Below are positions 10,172 through 20,057 of a DNA stretch of 64,000 nt, piece by piece (within the stretch, counting starts at the first letter, position 1; each line of letters starts with the position of its first letter). Origin of the DNA: Salegentibacter salinarum (GTDB lineage Bacteria; Bacteroidota; Bacteroidia; Flavobacteriales; Flavobacteriaceae); NCBI RefSeq assembly GCF_900168115.1, contig NZ_FUZC01000017.1, positions 626-64,625 on the forward strand. Reading direction: 5' to 3'. A program made the position numbers and the translations under genes. A model generated the notes under the pieces. That model ran no database searches and had not been told where the DNA came from. It worked only from the letters and a program-made list of their open reading frames with translations.

Positions 10172-10399
10172 ATGAGAAGGGCTTTTTCATCCTATCTTTT
10201 ACAAGTTGAATTTAAAGCGGTTCACATACATAGAATGGATGGCCTTGATGCGACTATTCTGCTTATATTCAGTGGGACTTTAATAGCCCTTATGCTGGGT
10301 GTATTATCCTATATAGACAAGTTATACTTTAAATATAAACCTGCGAATTCAGATACCGAATTAACCAGTTGTTTAACAAGTTCAAAACGGATCCTTTAA
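10172..10399 (+). CDS. Doubtful small hypothetical protein with one membrane segment
   Basis: A 75-codon ORF whose middle (ATILLIFSGTLIALMLGVLS) could be one transmembrane helix. No family is recognised, no good ribosome-binding or promoter signal is seen, and the surroundings look decayed. It may be chance or part of a gene remnant. Listed because it is the only ATG-started ORF of any size between the SusC promoter and the STAS-like gene. Confidence 0.2.
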   Translation: MRRAFSSYLLQVEFKAVHIHRMDGLDATILLIFSGTLIALMLGVLSYIDKLYFKYKPANSDTELTSCLTSSKRIL

Positions 10400-10459
10400 A
10401 CAGTAGGAAGCTATTATTCGAAATATAGGAAAAAGAAAAATACGTCTCTTTTTACCCCT

Positions 10460-10543
10460 CTGGGATTCACGGTAGAAGTTCAAAACCAAAGAAGTGCTTT
10501 ATATAGAAAATTAGGGGGCATTATCCATTATAGTTTCGTTTAA
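10460..10543 (+). pseudogene. Possible relic of an AraC-type helix-turn-helix
   Basis: A start-less open stretch of 27 codons ends in TAA and reads VEVQNQRSALYRKLGGI. The segment RSALYRKL closely resembles the recognition helix of AraC-type HTHs at the C-terminus of hybrid two-component regulators, which often sit next to SusC/SusD loci. Nothing upstream in frame extends it. The match is short, so this is a weak call. Confidence 0.25.
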
Positions 10544-10752
10544 ATTGACTGCTTTCGAAATTTTGCTGATTTTTATAAACTCATTATTGCTTAAAGATAG
10601 TAGATCCATCTTTTTTCACTCAAATAAAACTTTAGAGAACACTTTTTAGGCTTACCAGGCAATTTCCTGAGTAAACCAAAAACTTATTATATTTATATTG
10701 CCTAATAATTCTTGAGCCCTACCCGATAGATTTCACCTGGAATTAAAACGAT

Positions 10753-11133
10753 ATGCAGGAAGAATCTAAATATGCCACGATGTGGGTTAGTGAGGGTATT
10801 CTTTATTTCACATTTAAAGCTATAGCTGAACTTGACCTGAAGAAAGCGGAAATACTTGTCGCCAGTAGGCTTAAGTTTCAGGATAAAACTCCCTATCCTG
10901 TTTTATGCAACATTTACAACCTTAAGACTGTAAGTGAAGAGGCTGCGGATTACCTCGCCACGGAAGGGATTGCCTTGATCCCGGCTATAGCATTACTATG
11001 CAATTCCTATTATCATCGTGTTCTGGCAGAAGTGTTTATAAAATTTCATAACCTGGCAAAACCTATTCAAATTTTCAGTAACAAACAAGAAGCGCTGGAT
11101 TATCTCCAAAAGTTTATACAAAAAAAATCCTGA
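10753..11133 (+). CDS. STAS/SpoIIAA-like small protein
   Basis: A 126-residue cytoplasmic protein without signal peptide or membrane segment. Its alternating pattern (start WVSEGILYFTFK, a central VLCNIYNLKTVS strand-helix, then an IALLCNSYYHRVLAEVF helix and a KEALDYLQ end) fits the SpoIIAA/STAS fold seen in many Bacteroidota proteins of unknown role. The stop codon is one base before the ATG of the AraC-type regulator, so the two are almost certainly co-translated. It may act as a protein partner or ligand sensor for that regulator; this is inference from gene order. Confidence 0.6.
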   Translation: MQEESKYATMWVSEGILYFTFKAIAELDLKKAEILVASRLKFQDKTPYPVLCNIYNLKTVSEEAADYLATEGIALIPAIALLCNSYYHRVLAEVFIKFHNLAKPIQIFSNKQEALDYLQKFIQKKS

Positions 11134-11134
11134 A

Positions 11135-12073
11135 ATGCTCACACCAAACCAGATATACGATCACAGGTTCATGCAATTAGTAAAGGCTTTGCTTAAAATG
11201 GCTTCGGGTAATTTCTTATACAGAATTCCCATTTCCGACGCTAGGGACTGGAAGGACACCCTTGGTATGTTAATTAACAAAACGAATATTCGTCTAAACA
11301 CTATGTTTAATGAAATCAAAAAAACCCGGGTTTATACACATCCCCAAATTATTCTTCTAATAAATTCAAAGAAAGAATTGCTGACGCATACGGATGAGAA
11401 TCACCAAATTATCTCAAAAGAGTTAATACCAAAAACACTAAACGACCTGTTATCCGTAAAAGGAAGAAAGATATTCTCAAAACATTGGTATAAATGGGAT
11501 AAGAAAACCTTAAGCTGTTACGATATGGGGATCCTGGATTTCCGGGGAGAGACTGAATTATTGGTCCCCTTACATATTCAGGTTAGACAGAGCAGAGCTT
11601 TGCTGGAGGATTCCTGGTATTATATTTTTGGTTTTGATCCTCAACAGCCCGTTCCTCCATTACGCACAAAAGAGCAAGATACTTTAAAAACTTTTCCCGG
11701 AAAAAAGGCTAAAAATAATTCTAAAACTATCGGTGATTTTTTGCTGGCACAACGGGTTCACGATGCACTTCTTAAACACCAAACCTCTTCCATTCCTTCT
11801 TTAGAGGTTATAGCAAGTGAGGCAGGAGCCAGTATAAGTGCCATGCAGAAAGCTTTTAAAGATCGTTACGGTAAGGCAGTCTTAAAATACGATATGGAAA
11901 AGCGTCTTGAGGCCAGTACTTTTTTACTTAAGGAGAGCGATATTGAAATAAAAGAAGTATCTAAAAATTATGGTTTTAAAACAGATTCACACTACATCAG
12001 CCGCTTTCGTGAAAAATATGGAATTACACCCTTGCAATTCCGTAAGAAGGCCTTCTTTAATAAGCATAATTAG
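11135..12073 (+). CDS. AraC-family transcriptional regulator
   Basis: A 312-residue protein. The last 100 residues form a double helix-turn-helix: first HTH around LEVIASEAGASISAMQKAFK, second around EIKEVSKNYGFKTDSHYISRF, ending with the AraC-family signature YGITPLQFRK. The N-terminal 200 residues have no recognised ligand domain. It is paired with the STAS-like gene (1 bp spacing) and lies divergent from the SusC/SusD/phosphodiesterase operon about 1.2 kb away, so control of that operon is plausible but unproven. Confidence 0.85.
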   Translation: MLTPNQIYDHRFMQLVKALLKMASGNFLYRIPISDARDWKDTLGMLINKTNIRLNTMFNEIKKTRVYTHPQIILLINSKKELLTHTDENHQIISKELIPKTLNDLLSVKGRKIFSKHWYKWDKKTLSCYDMGILDFRGETELLVPLHIQVRQSRALLEDSWYYIFGFDPQQPVPPLRTKEQDTLKTFPGKKAKNNSKTIGDFLLAQRVHDALLKHQTSSIPSLEVIASEAGASISAMQKAFKDRYGKAVLKYDMEKRLEASTFLLKESDIEIKEVSKNYGFKTDSHYISRFREKYGITPLQFRKKAFFNKHN

Positions 12074-12313
12074 GCCAGGAACGAAAAATACCTTCCCAGA
12101 ACATTCCATGGTTCCTCTGGAATATGATTATTGCAGACCTTTATATTCATAGAAAAAGAAAAAACTATCCTGGATTTTTAAACTCAAATTCAGGTTGAAA
12201 TTTCAAGGATATAGAAACAGAATAGTTCTAAAATATTATTGCGCGATGATGCAGGTCGAAGCCGATTACCTGTTTTACAACGGTGTTTTTAATAACAAAT
12301 AAATTTAAATATT

Positions 12314-12637
12314 ATGAAACTTAAAAAGTTTTTATTGCCGATGATGGCATTTATTTTTGCCATAGGAATGGCATTTGCAACCGTTAATATGGAGCCAGAA
12401 CCTGAAATACCGGAAAGTGACAATTATGCTACTATGTATGTGCATATAAACGGCGAGTGGTATGATATTCAAGTGGATTGTGAAATCGGAACTTCTGATT
12501 GTATAGTTGAGTTTGATGAAGACCCGACTCTGGGAGCTACTTATGAGGTATACAATTCTGATGATTTTAATGATCCAGCTGAAGGAGGGGGGATTATTAA
12601 GAGTCTTGAAGGTTTTCCACCTACTGATGATAATTAA
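12314..12637 (+). CDS. DUF6520-type small secreted protein
   Basis: A 107-residue protein. Its start (MKLKKFLLPMMAFIFAIG, cleavage near AFA-TV) is the characteristic opening of the Bacteroidota DUF6520 family, followed by a short acidic region with two cysteines (VDCEIGTSDC) that could form a disulphide. The mature protein is very acidic. Function is unknown; members are usually short, secreted and isolated. It follows the AraC gene by 240 bp, in which I see no other feature, and is followed by a strong hairpin. Confidence 0.75.
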   Translation: MKLKKFLLPMMAFIFAIGMAFATVNMEPEPEIPESDNYATMYVHINGEWYDIQVDCEIGTSDCIVEFDEDPTLGATYEVYNSDDFNDPAEGGGIIKSLEGFPPTDDN

Positions 12638-12644
12638 TTAATTT

Positions 12645-12692
12645 TTTTAAAAAAATAGTGTACAGCCTTATTGGGCTGTACACTATCTTTAT
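12645..12692. terminator. Strong bidirectional intrinsic terminator
   Basis: A perfect 13-bp stem (ATAGTGTACAGCC at 12655-12667 pairing with 12674-12686) encloses a 6-base loop. It has T-rich sequence on the right and a run of A on the left, so it can end transcription from both the DUF6520 gene (rightward) and the M16 peptidase operon (leftward), which converge here. Confidence 0.85.
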
Positions 12693-12706
12693 TTGGACAT
12701 ATTTTA

Positions 12707-15547
12707 CTATTCTTTATTTTCCTTTGGTAGCATTTTAAATATTATAGGTTCATTACTTAGGTATTTCCTGGCAGTCTCCTGTATATCTTTTGGTTGTAAG
12801 GTATTTATAAAGGCACTTCTTTCATCATTATCCAGCCAGGGGGAATTATCCTTCGAATGCTTTAACATTTCCATTAGAGTAAGTCCATTTCTCATTTTTT
12901 TATTTAACCGTGCTTTTTTTAATTTTTCAAAAAGTGAAATTTCCACAGGTGAGCTCTTCAGCTCCTCAATAAAATTTTGAACTTCTAAAATTAATCGCTC
13001 AACATCTTTTGGATTGGCGTTAAACCCTATAGGAGTTTCAATATAATTATGAGAATTAACAATATTCAAGGCTGGTGTAACCGAATAAGTACCTCCTTCT
13101 TCTGATTCAAAACGTAAACGTCGCATTAGCGATTCTTTGATAATACGGTTTAAAAGAATCAACTTAATTTCTTCCTGCCAATCCATAGAGGAACTATTCG
13201 ATTCCTTCACATATACCATTTTAATAATAGTGGAATTCAAGGGGGCCACGGAATAAAAAGTCTTTGATTCAATCGGTAACACTAATGAATCTTTTTTGGT
13301 TATACAACTTGAATTTTCAGTCGCTGCAGGAAGATTTCCTAAATATTTTTGACAAAGCGTTAATACCACCTCTTCATTAAATTTCCCTGTAAATAGAAAG
13401 GTGAAATTTCCGGCATCATTAAAAATTTGATTATAAATTTCTCGGGCTCTATCTAAATCCGTTTGGTCTAGTCCTTCAATAAACTTTTGACCTTTTGGCT
13501 TATAATCATTATCCGGTAAAAATTCCCTGATAGCAGTTTCAAAATTTTGGGCTGGATTATTTTTATATGCTATGTAAATTTTTTGTCGAGTCTTCCAATC
13601 TTCAAAAGCAGTTGTATTAAAATCAGGAGATGTAAAATACAGGTATACTAATTGCAAGGCAGTTTCCAAATCTTTTAGAGTGATATTGGCCCTAATGCCT
13701 GCTGCATCACTTTCAATATAGGGAGATACAAAACCCTTAAATCTTTTGCGGTTTAAAATTCTATCTAATTCAAATTTATTAAGCTTCCCGACTCCGGAAT
13801 TCCTCAGTATTTCCGTAGAATTTAAGGCAGAAAAATAATCTTCTTTTGGAAAACAATTAATGCCATGAGGAGAAAATCCTTGAAACCTGATGGAATTCTG
13901 GTCGGAAACCGCATCTGAAGTCTGTGATAGTGTAGATTTGAGTATGACACGCAACCCATTTTCCATTTCGTAGCTTTTAGCTCCCGAGATTTCAGTCTCT
14001 AAGTCCTTTACCGGAGTCTCATTAAGTGCTGTAGCTACAGAACTATCCATCAATACTAAATTCCTTTTAGGGGGAGCAGACGCTTCGACCGGTAAGTTGT
14101 TTACCTCCTTAATCCAGAACCTTACTTTTTTTTCGGAATTCTCTAATGCAGGATCATCTTTATGGGCTACCAAACTAATATCTTCCGGTTCCTCCTTGAT
14201 ATAATTTTTAATTTCTCTATGAAATTCCTCCTGGTTCAGGTTTTGTAAAATACCTACCTGAAGTTGTTCTTTGTTTCCGGGTAAAGCTTCTCCGTACAAA
14301 AAATGCTGAATGATTTTGTTTTTCCATTGAAATTGGCTCAAGGTGTCGGTCTCTCTTATTGAATTAAGGTATTCCGCTTTACCCTGATTGAATTCATTAG
14401 CAGAAAACCCGAATTCTTTTATTTCTCTTAGAGTGGTAAGAGCTGTACTAAGATGCTTTTGTTTTAATCCCTCCTTTGGAATAATTTCGAGTCTTAAAGC
14501 AGCAGGGGGGTCCAGGAATTTAGCTCGAATTGAAGTAAAAGTATTATATTCCTGAAGTACTTGTAAGTACTTTTTGTTCAATAATTCGATAAATAAATTC
14601 CTTATTAATTGATTCTTTAATTCCTGCTTATTTTGGTGCTTTTTACTTTCAAACTGGCGGAAGTATAAACTTAAATGTAATGGTTTGTATATTAAATGCT
14701 CACTATCACTTTGCAGTTCTTTTTTATAAAACTGGGGAGCTTTTTCAAGGTAATTTATTTGATCAACATCAGGGTTTGGCGGAATACCCGGTCTCTTTTT
14801 TGTGCCAAATTTTTCTTTAAGCTCTTTTTCCAGGTTATCAATATTGTCAATATTTCCAACAATAACAATTGCCATTAAATCGGGACGATACCATTTCTCA
14901 TAGAAATCGATTAATTTTTTATGCTCAAAAGTTTTTATATGTTTTTCGAAATCTTCCGGGGCCTCGGCACCCCAGCCCGTAATTTGCTGTTCCAAATGAA
15001 ATGAATGAATTCCCGGGTGAAAAACCCCGCCATTGGCTTCATCAAAAACAGTTATTCGCTCCAGCCTAATATTCTTTTCATTTAATTCTAAACCCCATAA
15101 AATATCTTTAAAAAAATTTAATGCCAGGGTAATTCCTTTTTCATTGTCGTCAGACACCTGAACAGAATAATTTGTATAATTCCCAGCTGTGGAACCATTG
15201 AGTTGTGACAGACGTACCCCGGCTTCATCAAAAAGATGGGTAGATTTCTTTCTTGAAATGTTTTTTCCTGAAACAAATCCCAAATGTTCTGTAATATGAG
15301 CAAATTCTAATTCCCCATTTTTTTCCTGTCTAATACCAGCTTTAACTATAAGTCTTAAATTCAATCCGGCACCGGGATTATCAATGGGTTTAATATAGTA
15401 AGTCAGCCCATTGGGTAATTCTCCATACCTGATACTGGCATCAAGTGGTATGCTATCATTGGAAATACTGGTGTTAGCCAACGAAATACTCACTATGAGA
15501 TTGGCAATAAGCGATAGGAATATCCTTTTTTTTATTTTGATTTTCAT
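12707..15547 (-). CDS. M16-family zinc metallopeptidase (insulinase/pitrilysin type)
   Basis: A 946-residue protein with an N-terminal hydrophobic signal (ends near SLANTS). The inverted zinc motif HxxEH is intact as HITEH (H84, E87, H88), and ERITVFDE (E163, E170) supplies the third ligand. Two M16 halves are visible: the active one at the N-terminus and an inactive one after about residue 500 (starting MENGLRVILKS). M16 enzymes degrade peptides held in a closed chamber. The gene is 25 bp after the second SusD gene, so the protease probably cuts peptides imported or bound by that SusC/SusD pair in the periplasm. Confidence 0.88.
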   Translation of the reverse strand: MKIKIKKRIFLSLIANLIVSISLANTSISNDSIPLDASIRYGELPNGLTYYIKPIDNPGAGLNLRLIVKAGIRQEKNGELEFAHITEHLGFVSGKNISRKKSTHLFDEAGVRLSQLNGSTAGNYTNYSVQVSDDNEKGITLALNFFKDILWGLELNEKNIRLERITVFDEANGGVFHPGIHSFHLEQQITGWGAEAPEDFEKHIKTFEHKKLIDFYEKWYRPDLMAIVIVGNIDNIDNLEKELKEKFGTKKRPGIPPNPDVDQINYLEKAPQFYKKELQSDSEHLIYKPLHLSLYFRQFESKKHQNKQELKNQLIRNLFIELLNKKYLQVLQEYNTFTSIRAKFLDPPAALRLEIIPKEGLKQKHLSTALTTLREIKEFGFSANEFNQGKAEYLNSIRETDTLSQFQWKNKIIQHFLYGEALPGNKEQLQVGILQNLNQEEFHREIKNYIKEEPEDISLVAHKDDPALENSEKKVRFWIKEVNNLPVEASAPPKRNLVLMDSSVATALNETPVKDLETEISGAKSYEMENGLRVILKSTLSQTSDAVSDQNSIRFQGFSPHGINCFPKEDYFSALNSTEILRNSGVGKLNKFELDRILNRKRFKGFVSPYIESDAAGIRANITLKDLETALQLVYLYFTSPDFNTTAFEDWKTRQKIYIAYKNNPAQNFETAIREFLPDNDYKPKGQKFIEGLDQTDLDRAREIYNQIFNDAGNFTFLFTGKFNEEVVLTLCQKYLGNLPAATENSSCITKKDSLVLPIESKTFYSVAPLNSTIIKMVYVKESNSSSMDWQEEIKLILLNRIIKESLMRRLRFESEEGGTYSVTPALNIVNSHNYIETPIGFNANPKDVERLILEVQNFIEELKSSPVEISLFEKLKKARLNKKMRNGLTLMEMLKHSKDNSPWLDNDERSAFINTLQPKDIQETARKYLSNEPIIFKMLPKENKE

Positions 15548-15572
15548 CCTTTTTTTAAGATTATCGGTGGAA

Positions 15573-16961
15573 TTAATATCCTGGGTTTTGAGTTAGATTA
15601 GGGTTTTTTAATAGTTCATCTTCCGGGATGGGATAATAAACATCGGTATTATCCCAAAGTGGTTTTTTTGAAGATAAAACGGCACCCGCTTCCCCCTTGC
15701 GTTTAAGGTCAATCCATCGGTGGCCCCATTCTGTAAATAATTCTTTTCTGCGTTCTTGAAGAATGAGGTTAATAACCATATCTGAAGTGATACCTGGATC
15801 ATCTAGGTCTACCGGGATTAAATCTGACCGCTGCCTTATTTTATTCAAATCACTAATGCTCTCAGCCAATTTGCCCTGTTCAGCACGAGCTTCAGCCCTG
15901 ATCAAATATTGCTCTGCCAGGCGCATAACCATCGAATATTCTGAAATTTCTTCTGTGTCAGTGTGTATCTTATATTTATAGGGGAAGAAATAGCTCTCAT
16001 TTTCAGTTTTAAAATGCCCTATCCATTGCTCCAGGCGCGTATCATTGCTTTCAAATGAATCTATTAAATCTTCTGTCAAAGCAACCTGTCTGAGGTTATT
16101 AACCAGGATAAATAAAGCGCCTTCCCTAGTATTAGTTCGGGAAGATCCTCCTTCCCTGGGTGATATTTGCCAAATAGCTTCCTTGCTATTAGCTAGAAAG
16201 ACTTCATCATGTGCTAATAATTCATAGGTTTGGGAGGCATCAATTACTTCCGTACTATAATCCTCAGCCAGTTCCCATTCCCCTAAATGAAGAAACACCC
16301 TTGCCAGTAATGCCATAGCCGTAAAACGGTTGGCGTGTAATCGCTCTCCATTATTATAGGTATTACCCAATTGTTCAGTGGCAATTTCTAAATCCTGAAC
16401 GATCTGGGCGTAAATTTCTGAAGTGCTATTTCTACTTTTTCGGGAATTTTCTTCGTAATCGGTGGCAAGTACCAGTGGTACCTCCCCGTATAAATTAACC
16501 AGGTAGTAATAGGTGAAGGCCCGAATAAACCTGGCTTCTCCTGATAGCTTTTCGTTTAGGTCTTGTGATATATTGTTATTCCCTGTTAGACCTTCCAGTA
16601 CGGCATTGGCCATATAAATAATGTTATATGCACTTGACCAAATTCCCAGGTTATAGCTGTTTCTTATAAAAATTTCATTTGCCTCAAACTCCAGTAGATT
16701 TTCAGTGGTTACCGTAGCCTTAAGGTTGTCGGCAGATAATGCTGAAAGTACAGTTAGCGATACTTGGAGACCACTGGAAAAGTTTGCCTGATATAATTCA
16801 TTATAAATACCTTTTACCGCACTATTGGCAGTTTTATCGCTACTAAAAACGCTTTTATTGATTAGCCGATCATCCGGAATTTCAATTTCAACAAAATCTT
16901 CACAGGAAAGTTGTAATAGGCAGGCAAGTGCCAGTATCAAAATTTTAATATATTTCATCAT
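15573..16961 (-). CDS. SusD/RagB-family lipoprotein (second pair)
   Basis: A 462-residue outer membrane lipoprotein with lipobox LQLSC (Cys20) and the SusD/RagB N-terminal pattern (SSDKTANSAVKGIYNELYQ). TPR-like helices follow, and the C-terminus is typical (RRKELFTEWGHRWIDLKR, then LTQNPGY). It lies between SusC (8 bp upstream) and the M16 peptidase (25 bp downstream). With a peptidase partner the likeliest ligand is oligopeptide, as in the P. gingivalis RagAB importer; this is by analogy. Confidence 0.9.
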   Translation of the reverse strand: MMKYIKILILALACLLQLSCEDFVEIEIPDDRLINKSVFSSDKTANSAVKGIYNELYQANFSSGLQVSLTVLSALSADNLKATVTTENLLEFEANEIFIRNSYNLGIWSSAYNIIYMANAVLEGLTGNNNISQDLNEKLSGEARFIRAFTYYYLVNLYGEVPLVLATDYEENSRKSRNSTSEIYAQIVQDLEIATEQLGNTYNNGERLHANRFTAMALLARVFLHLGEWELAEDYSTEVIDASQTYELLAHDEVFLANSKEAIWQISPREGGSSRTNTREGALFILVNNLRQVALTEDLIDSFESNDTRLEQWIGHFKTENESYFFPYKYKIHTDTEEISEYSMVMRLAEQYLIRAEARAEQGKLAESISDLNKIRQRSDLIPVDLDDPGITSDMVINLILQERRKELFTEWGHRWIDLKRKGEAGAVLSSKKPLWDNTDVYYPIPEDELLKNPNLTQNPGY

Positions 16962-16969
16962 ACTTAATT

Positions 16970-19966
16970 TTAAATGGTTATTCTAAGACCGGAAGTAATG
17001 GTTCGCATAGGGGGAACTGCCAGGCCTGCTTGTGGATCCAGGCCAAGGTAATTTGTTAATGTAAAAAGATTCTGTGCATGTAAATAAAGATCCAGTTCTT
17101 TTACTCCCATACGTTCTACAAAAGTCTTTGAGAACTGGTAACTAAGGGAAAGGGTTTTTAATCTTAGAAAAGATGCATCAGTTATCATTCGATCTGACTC
17201 CAAGGCATTTAAAAATGAAGAGGAAGAAGAAGTAGATAATTGTTGAATGTTTGTATGGTCTCCCGCCTGGGTCCATGCATCTAAAATCTGTGTCGAATTA
17301 TTACCGTAGTAGCCCGGGGTGCGTCCAGTATCACGTAAATAACTATGCTTATCCTGATTTATATATTCAAAAAGAAACCCCAGATTAAAATTTCTAACTT
17401 TAACCGTATTTTGAATTCCCCCATAATATTTTCTACCTAAGAAGGCTATACCCGTTCTGTCACTAAAATCCAGTCTCCCATCCTCATTTATATCCTTTAC
17501 CTCATAGCGTCCCGTGTCAGGATTAATTCCATCATACTTATAGACCAATGCAATACTTAATGGTTCCCCAACCCGATAAGTTTGCCTATACGGAGTGAGA
17601 TCGAGATTATCAAATTCTACCAATTTGTTCCTTGGGATTGTAAAATTTAAAGAAGTCTGCCAAAAGAAATTTTCGCCTTTAGTATTAAGGGTGTTTAGTG
17701 CTATTTCCCAACCGGAATTTTCAATGGTGGCCGGTAGGTTAGCCTGAACAGAGCTAAAGCCCGTTATAGCAGGTAGGGGATAGCCGGTCAACTGGTTGGA
17801 AGACCTATTTCTATACCAGTTTACTTCTAAATTTATACGATCTTCTATAAAGCCCAGCTGCAGGGCAGCTTCCAATTTTTTATTAATTTCCCAGGAGAAA
17901 TTAGGATTATAGAGTTTAGTGGGATATAAACCACCAGGACCATTCGTAGTTTCATACGTATCCATAAACCCATAATCAGGAATTTGATCACTGCCGGTTG
18001 TCCCGTAACTTCCCCTAAATTTGCCAAAACTTAGAAAGGATAAATTTTGCTGAATAAAAGTTTCTTCCGAAAAGATCCAGGCTGCGCCTATTGCACCAAA
18101 ATTTGCGATACGTTTGTTGGGTCCAAACCTTGAGCTACCATCTTTTCTTCCGGTAATATTAAAATAATATTTCTTTTTCCAATCCAGGCCCAACCGGCCA
18201 AATATAGCAGCATAGCGATAATTTATTTTTTGATCTGAATTTACCCTTACCTGATCTGCCGCACTAAGGTTTCCAACAAGGCTATCATCGCCATAACCCG
18301 TGCCGTCCATGGTTAACAAACTATTTTGGTTCTCTTGGAATGTGAGTCCGGTAATGGCATTTACATTAAAACCTCCGAATTGTTTATTATAGGTCATCTG
18401 AGGCTCTATGATCCAGGATTTTCTACGGGTATCACTATGGTAAGAGGAAAGTCTTGTATACCCCCAGGTAACAGGATTGAATGAATTAATTAAATTTTTG
18501 GTAACCTGGCCACTTATCAAATTGGAGTAGCCAAAATTAGTTTTAAATTCCAGGCCTTTCCCTAAGTTATATTTTAAGCTAAGATTGCTTAACAGGTTAT
18601 TGGTTTCTATATCCTGTGGTTTAAATAAGCCGTTTAATGGATTGATCCACCTGTTTTCCGCCCAATTTAAACTGCCGTCATCATTATATAGTTCAGGAGC
18701 ATTTGGTGGAAGGATAACTGCCAGTCTTACATAATTAGAACCGAAGAATAGCTGGTTATTGTCTACACCATAATTTGCCGTGAAGTCCAAAGCAAATTTA
18801 TTGTCTTTAGATCGATGATTTAAACTAAAATTTGCGGTTGCCTTATTATATTCAAAAGTTCCCGGAAACACAGAACCTTCTTTTCGGTAGGATCCTCCGA
18901 GCCGGAACGAAGTTTGTTCATTGCCGCCTGATACCGACATAGTTATATCGGTTATTGGTGATGTTCCTCCCAGTAACTCCTCTTGCCAATCCGTTTCCCG
19001 GTTTTGATCCCACAGTACCAGGTCAGGAGCATTAGACTCAGTAGGGGTGACCCCGTCATTTTCAAACGCTGTTCTGCGGACCTCCAAATATTCAGCAGTG
19101 TTCATTAAATCCATCCGGTTGGAAACCTGCGAGAAACCTGAGTATATTTTCGCCTCAACCTGACTACGCCCGCCTTTATTTCTTTTGGTACTAATAAGGA
19201 CGACGCCATTGGCTCCCCTGGAACCATAAATAGCCGTGGCATCGGCATCTTTCAAAACCTCAATACTCTCAATGTTCGATAAGTTTAAAGTACTCAGGGG
19301 ATCCATGCCGCTATTTTGGGTAAACAGACCTATACTGCTTATGGAGTTGGCATTAATCGGAACCCCGTCTACTATAAATAAGGGTTGATCACCTCCTAGT
19401 CTTAAACTGTTTCTTCCGCGGATCCGAATAGAGGAAGCTACACCACGAATTCCGCTGGGCTGTTCTATTTCGACACCAGCCATTCTCCCTTGTAATGCTT
19501 CTAGTGGACTAACGATTGGCTGCATTTCTATATCTTCGCTGGAAACCCGGGAAATACTACCCGTTCTTTCTCTTTCTGTAGTGTTATAATACCCAGCATT
19601 AATTTGAACTTCACCAAGAGCGGCAATGTCTTCTTCTAGTTTGATATCTATTTCTTTCTGACCATCTATTTCTATTTCGATGGTTGAATAGCCTATAAAA
19701 GAGAATACTAAAACCCCATTTGATGGAGCTGTAATACTATATTGCCCGTCTAGGTTGGTTACTGTACCACGGTTGGTATTTTTTATGGTAATGGTAACTC
19801 CTGGAATAGGAAGCCCATTCTGATCTTCTACTATACCTGAAACCTCCTGCTGTAGCAAGGGTAGAGGAGTAGGGATTGCTGCAGTTGCAACCATTGACAG
19901 GAACATTAGCATCCCGCCAAGAATAATTAGCGCCACCCATTTAAGGCGCGAGTAATTATTTTTCAT
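16970..19966 (-). CDS. SusC/RagA-family TonB-dependent transporter (second pair)
   Basis: About 998 residues from the preferred ATG at 19966 (MKNNYSRLKW). An upstream ATG at 20032 would put 22 residues before the signal peptide and lies in a hairpin, so it is rejected. The protein has an unusually long N-region with a signal segment (residues about 10-30), a carboxypeptidase-D-like domain (VSGIVEDQNGLPIPG), a plug with the SusC signature (YNTTERERTGSISRV) and a TonB-dependent barrel ending SGLRITI. Operon order is SusC, SusD, M16 peptidase, so peptide import is the working hypothesis. Confidence 0.9.
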   Translation of the reverse strand: MKNNYSRLKWVALIILGGMLMFLSMVATAAIPTPLPLLQQEVSGIVEDQNGLPIPGVTITIKNTNRGTVTNLDGQYSITAPSNGVLVFSFIGYSTIEIEIDGQKEIDIKLEEDIAALGEVQINAGYYNTTERERTGSISRVSSEDIEMQPIVSPLEALQGRMAGVEIEQPSGIRGVASSIRIRGRNSLRLGGDQPLFIVDGVPINANSISSIGLFTQNSGMDPLSTLNLSNIESIEVLKDADATAIYGSRGANGVVLISTKRNKGGRSQVEAKIYSGFSQVSNRMDLMNTAEYLEVRRTAFENDGVTPTESNAPDLVLWDQNRETDWQEELLGGTSPITDITMSVSGGNEQTSFRLGGSYRKEGSVFPGTFEYNKATANFSLNHRSKDNKFALDFTANYGVDNNQLFFGSNYVRLAVILPPNAPELYNDDGSLNWAENRWINPLNGLFKPQDIETNNLLSNLSLKYNLGKGLEFKTNFGYSNLISGQVTKNLINSFNPVTWGYTRLSSYHSDTRRKSWIIEPQMTYNKQFGGFNVNAITGLTFQENQNSLLTMDGTGYGDDSLVGNLSAADQVRVNSDQKINYRYAAIFGRLGLDWKKKYYFNITGRKDGSSRFGPNKRIANFGAIGAAWIFSEETFIQQNLSFLSFGKFRGSYGTTGSDQIPDYGFMDTYETTNGPGGLYPTKLYNPNFSWEINKKLEAALQLGFIEDRINLEVNWYRNRSSNQLTGYPLPAITGFSSVQANLPATIENSGWEIALNTLNTKGENFFWQTSLNFTIPRNKLVEFDNLDLTPYRQTYRVGEPLSIALVYKYDGINPDTGRYEVKDINEDGRLDFSDRTGIAFLGRKYYGGIQNTVKVRNFNLGFLFEYINQDKHSYLRDTGRTPGYYGNNSTQILDAWTQAGDHTNIQQLSTSSSSSFLNALESDRMITDASFLRLKTLSLSYQFSKTFVERMGVKELDLYLHAQNLFTLTNYLGLDPQAGLAVPPMRTITSGLRITI

Positions 19967-20003
19967 AATTTTGCGTGTGTTTTGTATGAAACATTGTTTT
20001 ATT

Positions 20004-20057
20004 AAGCCTAAACCTTCCCCACCAGACACCAATCTTCAGGGGAGGTTTTTTAGGCTT
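20004..20057. promoter_or_regulatory. Long imperfect hairpin in the leader of the second SusC gene
   Basis: Arms 20004-20020 (AAGCCTAAACCTTCCCC) and 20039-20057 pair almost completely, with an 18-base loop. On the minus strand it lies in the leader, 38 bases before the ATG at 19966. On the plus strand the core GGGGAGG is followed by TTTTTT, which looks like an intrinsic terminator facing right. It may stop antisense transcription or shape the SusC leader RNA. Confidence 0.5.

Noticed and set aside
20004-20057. Possible small RNA gene in the SusC leader
   Set aside because: The hairpin is real, but no promoter or conserved RNA family could be recognised; kept only as a leader element.
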